Assembly: GCF_000418325.1 (NCBI RefSeq)
Contig: NC_021658.1
Location: forward strand, 8,012,001 to 8,076,000
Length of the DNA: 64,000 nt
Source of the DNA: Sorangium cellulosum So0157-2
GTDB lineage: Bacteria > Myxococcota_A > Polyangia > Polyangiales > Polyangiaceae
Direction: 5' to 3'
Every line of letters starts with the position of its first letter. The first letter of the stretch is position 1. A program made the position numbers and the translations under genes. Below, piece after piece: positions 28,206 to 37,004 of the stretch. The notes under the pieces were generated by a model. The model ran no database searches, was not told where the DNA came from, and worked only from the letters and a program-made list of their open reading frames with translations.

Positions 28206-28894
28206 CGGACTGGCTGACGATGGTCACGCACGGCGAGGCCGTCGAGTGGCGCAAGGCGCTCATCGCCCTCCTCGTCGCCTTCGGGCTCACGCAGGGCATC
28301 GCCGGCGTCTACATGCTCACGTTCCGCGGCCTCTCGTACTCGCGGACCGTCGTCCAGAGCATGGCGCTCGGCAGCATCATCACGTGCACGCTGATGCTCG
28401 CCGTCGGCAACAACATCGCCGCCGGCATCGGGATCGCGGGCGGCGTCACCGCCATCCGCTTCCGCACCACGATGCGCGATCCGCGCGACGTCGTGTTCGT
28501 CTTCGCCTCGCTCGCCATCGGCATGGCGAGCGGCGCGCAGGCCTACGGCGCCGCGATCGCGGGGGCGGCGATGTTCGCGGGCGCGACGCTCATGCTCCAC
28601 GTCACCGGCTACGGGTCGCGCCGGCAGCCCGACGGGCTGCTCCGGTTCGTCGCGCCGGCCGGGCAGGCCGGCGCGGAGCTCGCCGGCGCGATCGCGGGCA
28701 TCCTCCGCGAGCACTGCGGCTCCTTCTCGCTCGTCACCCTGCGCGAGGCGGCGCAGGGCACCGTCATGGAGCACGCTTACCAGATCAGCGTGCGCCACCC
28801 GGAGCTCCGGGCGCACCTCGTGACGCGCCTTCAAGCGCTCCCCGGAGTGGAGGACGTGAGTCTGATGCTCCAGGAGCCGACGCTGGACCTCTAG
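28202..28894 (+). CDS. DUF4956 integral membrane protein
   Basis: 230 residues, ATG overlapping the VTC stop (ATGA). About four membrane helices are visible in the first 150 residues: LIALLVAFGLTQGIAGVYML, MALGSIITCTLMLAVG, VVFVFASLAIGMASG and YGAAIAGAAMFAGATLML. A conserved GGVTAIRFRTTMRDPRD loop lies between them, typical of DUF4956. The C-terminal 80 residues are a cytosolic alpha/beta domain (LREHCGSFSLVTLREA, LPGVEDVSLML). DUF4956 genes are regularly paired with VTC genes. The protein may anchor the polymerase or pass polyphosphate across the inner membrane, which is inference. It is followed after 2 bp by the HlyD-like gene. Confidence 0.85.
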   Translation: MTDWLTMVTHGEAVEWRKALIALLVAFGLTQGIAGVYMLTFRGLSYSRTVVQSMALGSIITCTLMLAVGNNIAAGIGIAGGVTAIRFRTTMRDPRDVVFVFASLAIGMASGAQAYGAAIAGAAMFAGATLMLHVTGYGSRRQPDGLLRFVAPAGQAGAELAGAIAGILREHCGSFSLVTLREAAQGTVMEHAYQISVRHPELRAHLVTRLQALPGVEDVSLMLQEPTLDL

Positions 28895-28896
28895 CA

Positions 28897-30483
28897 ATGC
28901 ACCTCTGGCGAATCCGATCCGCGCTCTCCTCCGCGACCCCCGCGCTCACGATGCTGGGCACGCTCGGCCTCGCGGCGTGGCTGAGCCGCTCCTCGAGCCC
29001 GAGCGACGGCATCCTCGCCTTCGCGCAGGCCGACACCGAGATGGTGGCCACGGTCGAGGTCGGGCGGGTGGCCTCGATCGAGGTCGACGTCGGCGACGTG
29101 GTGGCGCCGGGTCAGGTGATCGTCGCGCTCGACAGCGGCGCGATCGACGCGGAGCTCGCGGTGGCGCGCGCCGAGGAGGCGCGCCTCCGGGCGATGATCC
29201 CCGCGGAGCACGCGCGGATCGATCAGGAGCTCGAGGCGGGCGTCGAGGAGCTGAAGCTCGAGCTCGCGCGCGAGGTCGAGGAGCAGCGCCGCGCGCGCGC
29301 CGAGGGCGAGGTGCTCGCCAGCGAGATCTCCCGGGTGAAGCAGCTCATCGAGGACAAGCAGGCGAGCCACGACGCCCTGGGCTCGCTCGACGTGCAGCGC
29401 GCGGGCGTCGAGGCGATCGCGACCGAGAAGCCCCGCACCATCCAGCTCCTGCGCGCGCAGGTCGCGGCGGCCGAGGAGCGCCGGAAGAAGCTCCTCCAGC
29501 AGGCGGGCCCGGAGACGGCGAAGATCGAGGCGGACCTCGCGGTGACGCGGCGGGAGATCGAGCAGCTCGAGGCGCAGCGCGTCCAGCACACGCTGCGCGC
29601 GGCGCACGGCGGGCGCGTCTCCGCGGTGCGCAAGCGGCCGGGCGACGTCGCCGTGGCGGGCGACCCGATCGTCGAGATCTCCAGCGCGCCCGGGCGGGTC
29701 ATCGCCTGCGTCCCGGAGCGCGCGGCGCTCCACGTCGAGGCGGGCGACGTCGCGACGATCTGGGCGCGCGGCCAGGACGGCGCGCCGCTCACGGGCCGGG
29801 CCGTCACGGTCGGGCCGGTGGTGGGCCAGCTGCCGCTCCGCTGCTGGACGGACCTGAACGTGCCGGTGTGGGGCCGCGAGGTCACGATCGCGCTGGATCA
29901 CCCGGTCGAGCTGCTCGCCGGCCAGGCGTTCGACGTCGCCTTCACGCGCGGGGCGGCCCCGCCCCCCGCGCCGCCGGCCCCCGGCGCGCCGGTCGCCGCC
30001 GCGGCGCAGGGCGCGCCCGCGGCGGCGGCGCCCCTGCGCGCGCGGAGCTTACTCCGGCCGGCGCGGCCTGGGGCATCGCGACATGGCCCCCCGGGCTGGG
30101 CGCGGCGGCGTCCACCGTTCGCGCGGCGGCGCCGCCGGCCGGGGCCGCCGACGCGATCCGCATGGCGGTGCCGGCGGCGCTGCGGCAGCGGTCGCGCTTC
30201 GAGCCGTCCGGCGTCCTGCCCCGGCCCGCGGAGGGGCGGTACCTCCTCGTCAGCGACGACACGGGCCACAAGGACGCGGAGGACGAGGGCGTGCCCTGGC
30301 TGTTCGCGATGTCGGCGGCCGGCGCCGTCGAGCCGGAGCCGGTGCCGGTGCTCGGCGTCAAGGAGCTCGCGGACATCGAGTCGATCACCGCCGGCGACGG
30401 GGGCGACGTGTACCTGCTCTCGTCGCAGGGCTACAGCGCGAAGGGCAAGCGCAAGAAGGCGCGCACGGCGCTGCTCCGGCTGA
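28897..30483 (+). CDS. HlyD-like periplasmic adaptor (membrane fusion protein); tail of frame doubtful
   Basis: Starts 2 bp after DUF4956. An N-terminal signal anchor (ALTMLGTLGLAAWLS) is followed by a biotinyl-lipoyl half motif (GRVASIEVDVGDVVAPGQV), a long coiled-coil hairpin from roughly residues 80 to 230, the second lipoyl half (HGGRVSAVRKRPGDVAVAGDPIVEI) and a beta-barrel domain. This is the layout of HlyD/membrane fusion proteins, which link an inner-membrane pump to TolC. Credible sequence ends near 30040. The open frame runs on to 30483 but becomes Arg-rich nonsense, while sense resumes in another frame and leads into the propeller domain. The break sits in a CGCGCGCGCG run, suggesting a two-base slippage or sequence error. 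The adaptor and propeller may be one protein. Confidence 0.75.
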   Translation: MHLWRIRSALSSATPALTMLGTLGLAAWLSRSSSPSDGILAFAQADTEMVATVEVGRVASIEVDVGDVVAPGQVIVALDSGAIDAELAVARAEEARLRAMIPAEHARIDQELEAGVEELKLELAREVEEQRRARAEGEVLASEISRVKQLIEDKQASHDALGSLDVQRAGVEAIATEKPRTIQLLRAQVAAAEERRKKLLQQAGPETAKIEADLAVTRREIEQLEAQRVQHTLRAAHGGRVSAVRKRPGDVAVAGDPIVEISSAPGRVIACVPERAALHVEAGDVATIWARGQDGAPLTGRAVTVGPVVGQLPLRCWTDLNVPVWGREVTIALDHPVELLAGQAFDVAFTRGAAPPPAPPAPGAPVAAAAQGAPAAAAPLRARSLLRPARPGASRHGPPGWARRRPPFARRRRRPGPPTRSAWRCRRRCGSGRASSRPASCPGPRRGGTSSSATTRATRTRRTRACPGCSRCRRPAPSSRSRCRCSASRSSRTSSRSPPATGATCTCSRRRATARRASARRRARRCSG

Positions 30484-31058
30484 AGCAGGACGGCCGCGGC
30501 TTCCGCGTCGACGCCGAGGTCCACCTCGCGGAGCTGCTCGACGCGGCGGGCCCCGCGGCCCTCGCGGAGCTCGGGCTCCCGGGCGGCACGCGCCCGCTCG
30601 AGATCGAGGGCATGGCCTACCGGGACGGCGCGCTCTACTTCGGGCTGAAGTCGCCGCTCGACGCCGAGGGCAACGCGCTCATCTGGAGGCTCGGCGCGCC
30701 GCGCGCGCTCCTCGAGGGGCGGCGGCTCGAGGGCGCCGGCCTCTCGCTGTGGGCGCGCGCGCGCGTCGACGTCGAGCTCAACGGCGCGCCCACGCCGGGG
30801 GGGATCTCCGATCTGTGCTTCCTCCCGGACGGCTCGCTGGCGATCGCCGCGACCCCGTCCACCGCCGACGGCGCCGCGGGGTCGCTCTTCCACGTGCTGC
30901 GTCCCGAGGGCGGCGTCCTCTCGCCGAGCCTCGTGCGGCGCTTCCCCGGTCAGAAGCCGGAGGGCATCTCGCTCGCGCTGTCCCCCGGCAAGCTGATCGT
31001 CGTGTTCGACGCCGGCGCCGAGGCGCCCTCCTTCCTCGAGCTGCCGTGGCAGGGCTGA
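30162..31058 (+). CDS. Beta-propeller domain protein (DUF3616-like), possibly fused to the HlyD adaptor
   Basis: From ATG 30162 about 298 residues; no Shine-Dalgarno precedes it and there is no signal peptide. Propeller-type motifs are RYLLVSDDTGHKDAEDEG, ADIESITAGDGGDVYLLSS, RPLEIEGMAYRDGALYFGL, GGISDLCFLPDGSLAIAA and KPEGISLALSPGKLIVVFD. They fit DUF3616/esterase-like propellers. The same frame is open and coding-like back to about 30045 (ELTPAGAAWGIATWPPG). The natural product may therefore be a fusion to the HlyD-like adaptor across a frame break. As a separate cytoplasmic protein it would be odd beside a periplasmic adaptor and TolC. Confidence 0.6.
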   Translation: MAVPAALRQRSRFEPSGVLPRPAEGRYLLVSDDTGHKDAEDEGVPWLFAMSAAGAVEPEPVPVLGVKELADIESITAGDGGDVYLLSSQGYSAKGKRKKARTALLRLKQDGRGFRVDAEVHLAELLDAAGPAALAELGLPGGTRPLEIEGMAYRDGALYFGLKSPLDAEGNALIWRLGAPRALLEGRRLEGAGLSLWARARVDVELNGAPTPGGISDLCFLPDGSLAIAATPSTADGAAGSLFHVLRPEGGVLSPSLVRRFPGQKPEGISLALSPGKLIVVFDAGAEAPSFLELPWQG

Positions 31059-31111
31059 GCCCGCGCCGCGGTGCCGCCGTCGCCCGAGGGCTCTCCACGG
31101 ATCCGTGAGGC

Positions 31112-32566
31112 ATGAAGATCGCTGAGGTTTTCTCCGTTCGTCGCCGCCGCGCCTCGTCCACCGCCGCCTCCGCCTTCCCGCGCGCGAGGTCGCCGGTCTG
31201 GCCGTCGGTCGCGTGCCTCTCGCTCGCGGCCTGCGCGGCGCCCGCGCAGCTCGAGGGGTCGGAGCGCGCGATCGCGCTCTACCGCGAGGCGCGCGCCGCC
31301 GAGGCGCAGGCGGAGGCGCGCGGTGGCGCGGGCCTCGGGGCGGGGCGCCGCGCCGCGCCGCGCGAGCTCACCGCCGACGAGGCGGTGGCCATGGCCAAGG
31401 AGCGGAGCGCGACGCTCGCGATGATGCGCGCGCGCGAGGACAAGGCCCGGGCGAGCGTCGACGCCGAGGCCGCGGGCACCTACCGGAACCCGGAGATCCG
31501 CGTCTCGCAGCTCCGGCTCGATCAGGTGCTCGATCACGAGCCGCGCCTCGCGGCCGGGGTCCGCATCCGCCCTCCCCGGCCCGGCGAGGCCGGGGCGGCC
31601 GCGGACGTGGCGCGCGCGGACGTGGACGTGGCGCGCGCGGAGACCCGGGTCTCCGAGCTCGAGCTCGAGGCCGAGGTCCGCTGGCTGTTCGACGACGTGC
31701 TGCTGCTCGACGCCGAGATCGAGGCGCTCGAGGCGGTCGCCGCGACGCGCCGCCGCCTCGCGGACCAGGAGCGGGCCCGGGTCAGCGTGTCGCAGGGGAC
31801 CGCCGTCGACGAGGCGATGGCGGCGCTGTCGGCCGCGGTGGCCGAGGAGGACGGCGCGGCGCCGCGCGCGCGCCGCGAGGTCGCGCGCGCGGCCCTGCTC
31901 GAGCGCGTCGGGGTCGACCCCGCCGCGCCGGTGCGCCTCGTGGGCGAGCCGGTCGCGTCCGCGCCGCTCGTCGCCCTCGCGTCCGAGGAGGCGCTGATCG
32001 AGGCCGCGCTGCGGAACCGCCCGGAGATCGCGCTCGCGGCCGCCGAGATCGACGCCGCCGGCGCGGAGGGCGCGCTGGCGCGCGCGACCCGCTGGCCGTG
32101 GCTCTCGTTCGTCGAGTTCGGCTACGAGTTCTCGCCCGCCACGCGCGACCCGCTGGGCTGGACCCTCGAGGCCGGGCTCGAGCTGCCGCTCTTCGACACG
32201 CGCGCGAGCGAGATCGCCGCCGCGGACGCCGGCGCGATCGCGGCGCAGCGCACGCTCGCCGCCGAGGTCCAGCGGGTCGCGCGCGAGGTGCGCGATCGGC
32301 TCCGGGAGGCGCGCGCGGCGGGGGCGCTCGTCGAGGAGTTCCGGGCGCGCGCGCTCCCGGCCGTCGAGCGCGCCGGGATCGAGGTCGCGCGCGCCCTCGA
32401 GAGCCGCCAGATCGACGCGGTGCGCGCGCTCAGCCTGGAGGAGCGGCGCGCCGCCGCGCAGGTCAAGCTCCTGAAGCTCGTGCGCGAGTACCGGACGGCG
32501 CTCGCCGAGCTGCGCATCGTGGTCGGCGGCCCGCTCGACGGGCGCGCGCCGGCGGCCCGGCGCTGA
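31112..32566 (+). CDS. TolC-family outer-membrane efflux lipoprotein
   Basis: 484 residues with a leader ending in SLAAC, so a lipoprotein. Two OEP repeats are visible. Each starts with a helix of the LTADEAVAMAKERSATLAMM or EEALIEAALRNRPEIALAAAEI type, followed by a predicted beta pair and a long Ala/Arg/Glu-rich coiled coil (ELELEAEVRWLFDDVLLLDAE and VQRVAREVRDRLREARAAGA). The strand segment WPWLSFVEFGYEFSPATRDP is typical of the TolC/NodT beta-barrel insertion. TolC trimers form outer-membrane and periplasmic channels. It closes a cluster of VTC, DUF4956, HlyD and propeller, so it likely provides the exit for whatever that system exports. No ABC, RND or MFS pump gene is adjacent. Confidence 0.82.
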   Translation: MKIAEVFSVRRRRASSTAASAFPRARSPVWPSVACLSLAACAAPAQLEGSERAIALYREARAAEAQAEARGGAGLGAGRRAAPRELTADEAVAMAKERSATLAMMRAREDKARASVDAEAAGTYRNPEIRVSQLRLDQVLDHEPRLAAGVRIRPPRPGEAGAAADVARADVDVARAETRVSELELEAEVRWLFDDVLLLDAEIEALEAVAATRRRLADQERARVSVSQGTAVDEAMAALSAAVAEEDGAAPRARREVARAALLERVGVDPAAPVRLVGEPVASAPLVALASEEALIEAALRNRPEIALAAAEIDAAGAEGALARATRWPWLSFVEFGYEFSPATRDPLGWTLEAGLELPLFDTRASEIAAADAGAIAAQRTLAAEVQRVAREVRDRLREARAAGALVEEFRARALPAVERAGIEVARALESRQIDAVRALSLEERRAAAQVKLLKLVREYRTALAELRIVVGGPLDGRAPAARR

Positions 32567-32679
32567 GCTGAGCCCCGGGCTCCGGCCGCGCTGCTGCGCG
32601 GGCCGGCGGCCCGGCGCCGAGCGCCGGGGCCGCGGCCTTCCCGTTCAGAGGGCCGCGCGGACCGCCGCCGCGCGTCGCG

Positions 32680-34110
32680 TCACGGCCAGGGGTTCGACGT
32701 GAAGCTCGCGGTGGCGCCGCGGCTGTCCGTGGCCGTGAAGACGACCCGCGTGCCCGCGGGGACCTCCCGGCTGATGGCGTACTCGCCCTCGCCCCAGGAC
32801 TGGGGATCGAGCTTGTGCGTGGTGCTGTTCACGCGCGCCGTGACGCCGGTGATGCGGTACCCCGGCTCGACGACCTTCACCTGGATCCACCACCGGTTGA
32901 CGTTCGGGGACACGGTGAACTGGAACCCCGAGGTCGTGGTGCCGCCGCCGGAGCCGCCCGCGCCGCCTCCGCCGCCCGAGCCGCCGGTCCCGCTGCTGCT
33001 GCTGCTGCTGCTCGTGCTGCTGCTGCTTCCGCCGCCCGAGCCGCCGGTGCCTTCCAGCATCCTCGCCTTGACCCACTTGCCCGACTGGGTGAGCTCCGAG
33101 TCCGGCCAGCTGCCGGTGGTCCTGGCGCCGGGGGTGAGCGCCGAGGCCGTCTCGTTCTTGTCGAACAGCGACCAGTTGGCCCAGCTGATCTTGTTGGCGT
33201 TCAGGAAGTCGATCCAGGTCTGGGACTCGTTGAGGTTGAGCCCGGTGTTCCCGGAGGCGTCGCAGGTGCCGAACTCGGTCACGAACAGGGCAAGGCCCCT
33301 GTCCATGGCCGTCCTCGCCTTGGCGCGCAGGCTCTCCTTGTGCGTGTTGGCGTAGAAGTGGAGCGTGTAAGCGATGTTCGAGAACCCGGTGATCGGGTCG
33401 TTCGCGGCGATGTCCACGTCCTGCGACCAGGTCGGCGTGCCGACGATGATCACGTTGTTCGAGCCCGCGCTGCGGATCGTGTTGATCACCTCGATCGCAT
33501 AGGGCTTGATCGTGCTCCAGGGCTCGTTGTCCGGCTCGTTGTAGATCTCGAAGAGGACGTTGGGCTGGTTCCCGTAGGTCTGCGCCATCTCCCGGAAGAA
33601 GGCCTTGGCCTGCTCCTTGTGGTCCTGGGCGCTGTGATCGTGCCAGTCGATGATCACGTAGATGCCCCGGGCGATCGCCGCGTCGACGACGGTCTTCACC
33701 CGGTTCTTCTCGGCCGTCGGGTTCGTGAGGTACCCGCCCGACTCGACGCCCATCGCGGCGCGGACCACGGTCGCCCCCCAGCTGTCGGCGATCGAGTTGA
33801 CGACGTTCGCGTTGTAGAACGATCCGCCCCACTGGCTCCAGAACAGGCTCATGCCCTTCAGCTGGACCGGCGCGTTGTTCTGGTTCCGGAGCTCCTTGCC
33901 CACGATCTGGAGCCTGCCGTGCACGTCCACCGGCCTCGTGGAGGCCGCATACGACTGCTCGTCCGTGAGCTCGCCCTCGATCGCCTCGCCTTCGCCCGTG
34001 TCCGACGGCGCCACGCAGCCCGCGAGCGCGGCCGCCTGCGCCGCCGCGACGCACAGCCCGAGCCGGAGGCCCGCCCCCGTCACCATCCCCCAAAGCGCGC
34101 TCTTCATCAT
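32680..34110 (-). CDS. GH5 endoglucanase-like lipoprotein with C-terminal beta-domain
   Basis: 476 residues from ATG 34110, preceded by GGGAGGA. Lipobox ALAGC (Cys 32). The GH5 catalytic domain spans roughly residues 60 to 350. It has LKGMSLFWSQWGG, GATVVRAAMGV, IIDWHDH, the acid/base Glu in LFEIYNEPDNEPW, HFYANTH, the nucleophile Glu in FVTEFGTCD, and WANWSLFDKNE. It matches bacterial cellulase A-type (beta-1,4-endoglucanase) enzymes. A Ser/Gly linker of about 30 residues leads to a C-terminal beta-rich domain of about 80 residues with several Trp (VNRWWIQVKV), possibly carbohydrate-binding though I cannot name the family. A lipid anchor implies a cell-bound cellulase. Esterase genes lie 3 to 4 kb away. 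Confidence 0.9.
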   Translation of the reverse strand: MMKSALWGMVTGAGLRLGLCVAAAQAAALAGCVAPSDTGEGEAIEGELTDEQSYAASTRPVDVHGRLQIVGKELRNQNNAPVQLKGMSLFWSQWGGSFYNANVVNSIADSWGATVVRAAMGVESGGYLTNPTAEKNRVKTVVDAAIARGIYVIIDWHDHSAQDHKEQAKAFFREMAQTYGNQPNVLFEIYNEPDNEPWSTIKPYAIEVINTIRSAGSNNVIIVGTPTWSQDVDIAANDPITGFSNIAYTLHFYANTHKESLRAKARTAMDRGLALFVTEFGTCDASGNTGLNLNESQTWIDFLNANKISWANWSLFDKNETASALTPGARTTGSWPDSELTQSGKWVKARMLEGTGGSGGGSSSSTSSSSSSSGTGGSGGGGGAGGSGGGTTTSGFQFTVSPNVNRWWIQVKVVEPGYRITGVTARVNSTTHKLDPQSWGEGEYAISREVPAGTRVVFTATDSRGATASFTSNPWP

Positions 34111-34874
34111 CCCGTCCTCCCGGAGAGCCAGGGGCACGCGGCGCGCCGGAGCAAGAGAGCACCTCGCGAGCCGCTCTCCCGATCTCGCCGCGGCGCAAGG
34201 GGGCCGACTGCCTGGGTCCAGGCGCGAGCCGGCGCAGCGCGAAGAGAGGTGACGAGCGTCGCGGGGTCGGAGCGAGAGACGCCGACGCGCGATCGGTTCC
34301 TGGCTAAGTAACGTTGATAACGCCCGCTGCCCCGGAGACGACCCCCGGGCGCGGGAAACGAAGCATGAGCAGTCTATTAGCACATTCCCGTCGCACCTTG
34401 AAAGATCAATTTCCGGAGAGGCCGATATGCAACAGCGGTGAACCTTTCTACCTCGCAGCGCCATCATGCCGGGTTGTCGGTTCCAGCGCTGCGTCAAGAC
34501 GCGGTGATGGCCCACATCGTAGGAAGGCGTGGTGATGGCCCACGCCGTAGGAAGGCGTGGTGATGGCCCGCACCGCGTCACGTGCGATGACGGGCCGGCG
34601 CCCCGCTCCTCGGCTCGCGCGCTGCTGCGCTTGCTCCGCGGCGGCGATCTGCGCCTCGCTTGAGCGGGCCCCCGCGCAGTTGAGCGGCGCCTCGCGCAAC
34701 GGCGCAGCTCGGGGCGGCGCGGCGCCGCGAAAAGCCGGCTGAACCGCGCTGGTATGCCCGTTGCTGTTGCGACCCCCCGTGCAAGGCGGACGGGGGTGCT
34801 CCTGGGTGACAGGGCAGCTCCGTCGTCAGGTCGTGCGGCCGCGGACGGCCGCAATGGCAGGATGGGAGAGAGAG
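34111..34874. other. Intergenic region between divergent genes
   Basis: No gene recognised. It separates the leftward GH5 gene from the rightward three-repeat lipoprotein. It contains an AT-richer stretch at 34300-34450 that may hold promoters and a 28-bp direct repeat at 34503-34571. Open frames crossing it show no coding character. Confidence 0.5.
34503..34571. repeat. 28-bp direct repeat, about 2.5 copies
   Basis: The unit begins GGTGATGGCCCAC and ends GTAGGAAGGCGT. Copies at 34503-34530 and 34531-34558 differ at two bases, and a 13-base partial copy follows. It lies about 300 bp upstream of the lipoprotein gene at 34875. Confidence 0.85.
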
Positions 34875-36029
34875 ATGATCACGAATCAGAACAATGGGTC
34901 GCTCCGTCGTGGGTTCCGTTCTCTTCTGGCGCTGCTCCTCGCGGCGGCGGCGCCCGCGTGCGCCGCGGCGCCCGTGGAGGAGCCGATGGACGAGAGCATC
35001 GATGCGAGCGACGAGGCGCTGCGCTCGGGCGACGCCTCCGGCTGGGCCTTCTTCGATGGGACCCGGCTGCTCTCGGCGAGGTCGTTCAACTCGGCGGGCG
35101 GCGCGAACCACGTCGTGCTCTCGGGGGTCGGGGTGTACACGGTCACGTTCGAGGACCTGGGCGGCAGCGGCGGCAACGTCCAGGTGAACTCGACGGGCGG
35201 AGAGGGCCAGCGGTGCAAGGTGTCCTCGTGGCAGACCGTCGACACGGCGCTCAAGGTCCACGTCCGCTGCCACGCGGCGGCCGGCGCGCCGACGAGCTCT
35301 CCGTTCGTCGTCTCCTATGCCCGCCTCGCGGGCGGCACCGCGGCCTCGAGCGCGGGCGCTTATCTCCTGATGAACCGGCCGACGGGCGGCGCGCTCTCCA
35401 GCGAGCACCAGTGGGGCGCGCCGGCGTCGGTCGCGCGGACGAGCGCGGGCCGCTACACCATCACGCTCGCCGGCAACGGATCGGTCAAGAGCTCCGTGCT
35501 CGTGACGGCGGTCGGCGGCGGCCCCGAGTACTGCAAACCGCTCACCTGGTCGAGCCTGTTCGGGAACACGAACATCGATGTGCTCTGCTTCGGCCAGGGC
35601 GGCGCGCCGGCGGACACGAGCTTCTCGCTCCGGTACCTCCGCGAGCCGCGCGAGGCCCCGTACGAGAGCGGCGGCTACGTGGTGGCGAACGAGCCGACGA
35701 CGGCGGACTACACGCCGGCGAACCAGTACCACCGCATCACGTCCGAGTGCAACGACAGGACCGAGACCGTGGCCGTGCACCGGATCACGCCCGGGCGCTA
35801 CCAGATCACGTATCCGGAGATGGGCGGCCTCTCGGGGCTCGCGCGCGGCGCGGCCCTCGCCACCGCGGTCGGGGCGGGCTCGGACTACTGCAACGTCGTC
35901 GGCTGGGAGCACCCCTCCGCGGATCCGGACGCGATCCGCGTCGGCGTCCGGTGCTTCAACGCGAGCGGGCTCCTCGTGGACACGCGGTTCTCGCAGGCGT
36001 ACTTCTCCGAGCTCTACCACATCTGCTGA
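34875..36029 (+). CDS. Lipoprotein with three tandem beta-rich repeats
   Basis: 384 residues from ATG 34875 (GGGAGAGAG upstream). Leader RSLLALLLAAAAPACA gives a probable lipoprotein. The mature protein consists of about three copies of a repeat of roughly 110 residues. Each has a Gly-Tyr-x-hydrophobic strand (GVYTVTFEDLGG, GRYTITLAGNG, GRYQITYPEMGG), a Cys in the middle (QRCKVSSW, EYCKPLTW, DYCNVVGW) and an IxVxVxC strand (LKVHVRCH, NIDVLCFG, IRVGVRCF) followed by D/T-x-x-F-x-x-x-Y. The conserved Cys pair in each copy could form a disulfide. No enzyme motif is visible. A surface-exposed binding role is a guess. Confidence 0.75.
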   Translation: MITNQNNGSLRRGFRSLLALLLAAAAPACAAAPVEEPMDESIDASDEALRSGDASGWAFFDGTRLLSARSFNSAGGANHVVLSGVGVYTVTFEDLGGSGGNVQVNSTGGEGQRCKVSSWQTVDTALKVHVRCHAAAGAPTSSPFVVSYARLAGGTAASSAGAYLLMNRPTGGALSSEHQWGAPASVARTSAGRYTITLAGNGSVKSSVLVTAVGGGPEYCKPLTWSSLFGNTNIDVLCFGQGGAPADTSFSLRYLREPREAPYESGGYVVANEPTTADYTPANQYHRITSECNDRTETVAVHRITPGRYQITYPEMGGLSGLARGAALATAVGAGSDYCNVVGWEHPSADPDAIRVGVRCFNASGLLVDTRFSQAYFSELYHIC

Positions 36030-36199
36030 GCGCCCCGCCGGCGCGCGCGGCGCTCCACGCTGCGCGCGCCGGCGTTCGTCGAGCGGCGAGCCGCGGGCCG
36101 ACCCCGCTTCCCTTCGTTACTTCTCCGTCGAAACCAACTACCCTGCCGGACGTCTGGCGGGCGGAGCCAGACGGGAGAGCGGGCAGGCCGGAGGGAGCC

Positions 36200-36733
36200 A
36201 TGAGCGCCAAGAATGAACGCCGACGGATGCGTCTCGAAGCCGAGCGGCGCGAAGAGATGGAGATTGCCACGACCACGCCGCGCGATCCGCACGACAGGAC
36301 CTGGGGCTTCTTCGGCGTGGGCTCGCTGCAGGCACAGTTCCTTCGTCGCCCGTCGCGGCAAGCAGGCGTGTGTTACGAGATCCGGGGCGAGCTCGACAGC
36401 CTGCGCCTCTTCCGCTCTGTCTCGCCCAGCGCGGGCGCCGATCTCGTGGTGGGTTACGACCAGCTCGCGGCCAAGCCTGCAGCGCTATGGCGATTGCTCC
36501 GGAACCTGGAGGAGCTGCGACTCCCTGTACGCCGCCAGCTCGAGTCGGTCGGAGTTCTCGACGGCGTGACCCTTGAGGCGACCGTGTGCGGGGGCGTGCA
36601 GGCGATCGCCCGGTTCACGTGGCGGCGTGGCGCAGTACCGGACGGTTGGCAGCCGCTGGCAGAGCTCGTGGAGTCGTCCATCGCGGAGTTCGACGAGCTC
36701 GAGATCGCCTACGATGAAAAGCCTCAACAATAA
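36200..36733 (+). CDS. Small cytoplasmic protein of unknown function
   Basis: 177 residues from ATG 36200, preceded by GGAGGGAGCC. A charged N-terminus (KNERRRMRLEAERREEME) leads to a mixed alpha/beta body with no signal or membrane span (GFFGVGSLQAQFLRR, LVVGYDQLAAKPAALWRLLR, ELVESSIAEFDELEIAYDE). I do not recognise it. The strong Shine-Dalgarno and GC3-biased codons support a real gene. It stands alone between secreted-protein genes. Confidence 0.6.
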   Translation: MSAKNERRRMRLEAERREEMEIATTTPRDPHDRTWGFFGVGSLQAQFLRRPSRQAGVCYEIRGELDSLRLFRSVSPSAGADLVVGYDQLAAKPAALWRLLRNLEELRLPVRRQLESVGVLDGVTLEATVCGGVQAIARFTWRRGAVPDGWQPLAELVESSIAEFDELEIAYDEKPQQ

Positions 36734-37004
36734 ATTCCAGGCCAGCCGCAACCGCCCGACCGGGCGCTGGTAGCACATCGATCTCTAGGACACCGAACGG
36801 GTTGAGACCCCGCCGAACGCGGACCTCGCGCTCGCCGGCGATCGCCGCGCGCCAACTTTAGGATTGACGCCGACCATGTTAGCGTTCACATTCGGCGCTC
36901 CGGAGCTTCTTTCGCTTTGCCATGGATAGGGCGTCATGAAGACGCCCGTTCGCGCCACGCCTGGTTCGTATCCCGTGGCTTGGATGTCAACGAGGAGAGC
37001 GCCC

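Noticed and set aside
32815..34311. Plus-strand open frame across the GH5 gene
   Set aside because: GH5 catalytic motifs are on the minus strand; this is the mirror frame.
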